5,802 bases of DNA from SICV01 sp964372375. GTDB taxonomy: Archaea; Nanobdellota; Nanobdellia; Pacearchaeales; GW2011-AR1. Each line of letters begins with the position of its first letter. Position 1 is the first letter of the stretch. This document shows, in pieces, positions 5,169 through 5,802 of the stretch. The notes under the pieces are model-generated. The model was not told where the DNA came from, made no database searches, and worked only from the letters and a program-made list of their open reading frames with translations. The position numbers were made by a program, and so were the translations under genes. The DNA lies in contig CAYJQF010000028.1 of the NCBI GenBank assembly GCA_964372375.1, forward strand, positions 1-5,802, in the 5' to 3' direction.

Positions 5169-5627
5169 ATGCATTATATACAGGTAGAGCAGGGGTCTTT
5201 GAAAAAGTTTCAGACTTCACTATACAGAACAGAAGATGAAATGATACAAACAGTATTAGGAAGAACAGAGAGATGTAAAATTTCTGAAATGCCAACACTG
5301 CTTCGGCATCTTGCCGCTTGGTGGATAGAATCAAAGACTCTTTTTCATTGTGAATCGCGCGATATCTGGGTTGCTCATCGTCATTGTGCAGCGCTTCTTA
5401 AATTTAGGGAGACTCATCACCGTGTAGACAAATACACACCTTTGCAAACTCATGTTCCTTCACCTGAAATGCCAAGCCATCCAGAGATGCTTGCACTTGA
5501 ACATGTACTTGCCTACGGGAGAACAGCAGAAGAACCGCTCGTCCCTCCTTCAATGGATGATTTGCGTCGAGTGCGTGATTTTAATTACGAAGATTTGAAA
5601 AGGAAAGATCTCTTCCATATAGAGTAA
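5169..5627 (+). CDS. Hypothetical histidine-rich soluble protein, 152 aa
   Basis: I do not recognise this protein. It has 11 histidines and three cysteines (C36, C61, C73). Several are clustered: L-F-H60-C61, A-H70-R-H72-C73, and H83-H84. They lie in a region (41-85) that is probably helical, with WW at 51-52. This clustering could reflect metal binding but matches no motif I know. After 90 comes a proline-rich stretch (YTPLQTHVPSPEMPSHPEM), then a charged C-terminal end (MDDLRRVRDFNYEDLKRKDL). There are no membrane helices or signal peptide. The ATG at 5164 is out of frame and soon hits a stop, so 5169 is the start; the next in-frame ATG is M25. It sits between rpoD and tRNA-Leu, where archaea usually have no extra gene, and it has its own probable promoter. 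The continuous frame and spacing support a real gene. Confidence 0.65.
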   Translation: MHYIQVEQGSLKKFQTSLYRTEDEMIQTVLGRTERCKISEMPTLLRHLAAWWIESKTLFHCESRDIWVAHRHCAALLKFRETHHRVDKYTPLQTHVPSPEMPSHPEMLALEHVLAYGRTAEEPLVPPSMDDLRRVRDFNYEDLKRKDLFHIE

Positions 5628-5629
5628 GC

Positions 5630-5638
5630 TTTATAATA
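5630..5638 (+). promoter_or_regulatory. TATA box of tRNA-Leu
   Basis: TTTATAATA lies just after the stop codon of the upstream gene. The core TTATAATA (5631-5638) is centred 26.5 bp before G1 of the tRNA, so transcription is predicted to begin at the mature 5' end. Confidence 0.65.
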
Positions 5639-5649
5639 TGCTCATAATT

Positions 5650-5669
5650 CACACCCGCATGCGGGTGTG
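5650..5669. repeat. Perfect 20-bp palindrome across the tRNA-Leu 5' boundary
   Basis: The left half CACACCCGCA (5650-5659) is the exact reverse complement of the right half TGCGGGTGTG (5660-5669), with no spacer. The right half contains the 5' acceptor strand and first bases of the tRNA. The left half contains CACCCGCAT, which is identical to the tRNA 3' end plus one base (5737-5745). Confidence 0.9.
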
Positions 5670-5744
5670 CCGGAGCGGTCAAACGGGCTGCCTTGAGGTG
5701 GCAGTAGCTTAGTGCTTGCCTAGGTTCGATTCCTAGCACCCGCA
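5661..5744 (+). tRNA. tRNA-Leu (anticodon GAG)
   Basis: The 84-nt type II tRNA folds fully. The 7-bp acceptor stem is GCGGGTG (5661-5667) with CACCCGC (5737-5743). The D arm is CCG (5670-5672) with CGG (5684-5686) and carries the GG of the D loop. The anticodon stem is CTGCC (5688-5692) with GGCAG (5700-5704) around loop TTGAGGT, and the anticodon GAG is at 5695-5697. A long variable arm (about 5705-5718, AGC/GCT pairing) is typical of leucine tRNA. The T arm is CTAGG/CCTAG around TTCGATT. A5744 is the discriminator base expected for leucine. CCA is not encoded and no intron is present. It reads CUC and CUU codons. A tRNA-Leu ahead of the L18e-L13-S9 genes is a known archaeal arrangement (for example in haloarchaea), in line with its place after rpoD here. 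Confidence 0.96.
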
Positions 5745-5764
5745 TACTTCCTTCAGAGGAAGTA
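5745..5764 (+). promoter_or_regulatory. Hairpin directly after the tRNA
   Basis: TACTTCCT (5745-5752) and AGGAAGTA (5757-5764) form a perfect 8-bp stem with a TCAG loop, starting at the base after the tRNA discriminator. No T run follows, so it is not an obvious terminator. It would form the first structure of the tRNA 3' trailer or the 5' end of a downstream mRNA released by tRNase Z. Confidence 0.6.
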
Positions 5765-5795
5765 GAGAAGTTGGTTAGAGGCAGTGATTTGCAAG

Positions 5796-5802
5796 ATGAA
5801 GA
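5796..5802 (+). CDS. Possible start of the next gene (L18e expected), cut by window end
   Basis: An ATG at 5796 follows GTGAT (5784-5788) at a spacing of 7 bases, a plausible Shine-Dalgarno match. Only two codons (M-K) and one base are visible. The expectation of L18e rests on conserved archaeal order after tRNA-Leu, not on sequence. Confidence 0.3.

Noticed and set aside
1..5802. CRISPR array, insertion sequence or other mobile element
   Set aside because: No regularly spaced repeats, transposase motifs or terminal inverted repeats were seen; the tRNA palindrome is the only notable repeat and has no integrase beside it.

Overview
The window reads as a piece of an archaeal chromosome. The evidence is archaeal/eukaryote-type ribosomal protein L21e, RNA polymerase subunits RpoF (Rpb4) and RpoD, a DUF655 protein, archaeal-type S13, S4 and S11, TATA-box promoters, and a tRNA-Leu without an encoded CCA end. 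The compact layout, short proteins, and the combination of a small zinc-ribbon protein with lysine/glutamate-rich tails on ribosomal proteins suggest a DPANN-like lineage (Woesearchaeota/Pacearchaeota type). That placement is an inference; the domain Archaea is secure.

Layout: 3-200 (+) is the tail of an FtsX/MacB-type ABC transporter permease. It converges on an unrecognised soluble-protein gene (265-921, -). Next on the minus strand come a frame-broken gene with one membrane anchor (997-1218) and a two-helix small membrane protein (1265-1477). A short divergent promoter region separates the latter from a small zinc-ribbon gene (1545-1739, +). From 1805 a tightly packed plus-strand operon runs L21e, RpoF, DUF655, S13, S4, S11, with spacings of 1, 1, 0, -4 and -4 nt. 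RpoD follows after 32 nt and has its own apparent promoter. An unrecognised histidine-rich 152-aa protein (5169-5627) then sits between rpoD and a tRNA-Leu(GAG) gene (5661-5744). In other archaea the L18e-L13-S9 operon follows such a tRNA; the last bases here may be its first codons.

The core of the window is translation and transcription machinery: three small-subunit proteins and one large-subunit protein together with two RNA polymerase subunits, so ribosome and polymerase parts are made from adjacent transcription units. The accessory left third (transporter end, unknown gene, decaying gene, small membrane protein) is less constrained.

The most striking regulatory pattern is spacing. The TATA-like boxes of four protein genes are centred 26.5 bp before the start codon, which means leaderless mRNAs. 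The tRNA-Leu gene has the same spacing to its first base, which means a leaderless tRNA. A perfect 20-bp palindrome covers the 5' boundary of that tRNA gene.
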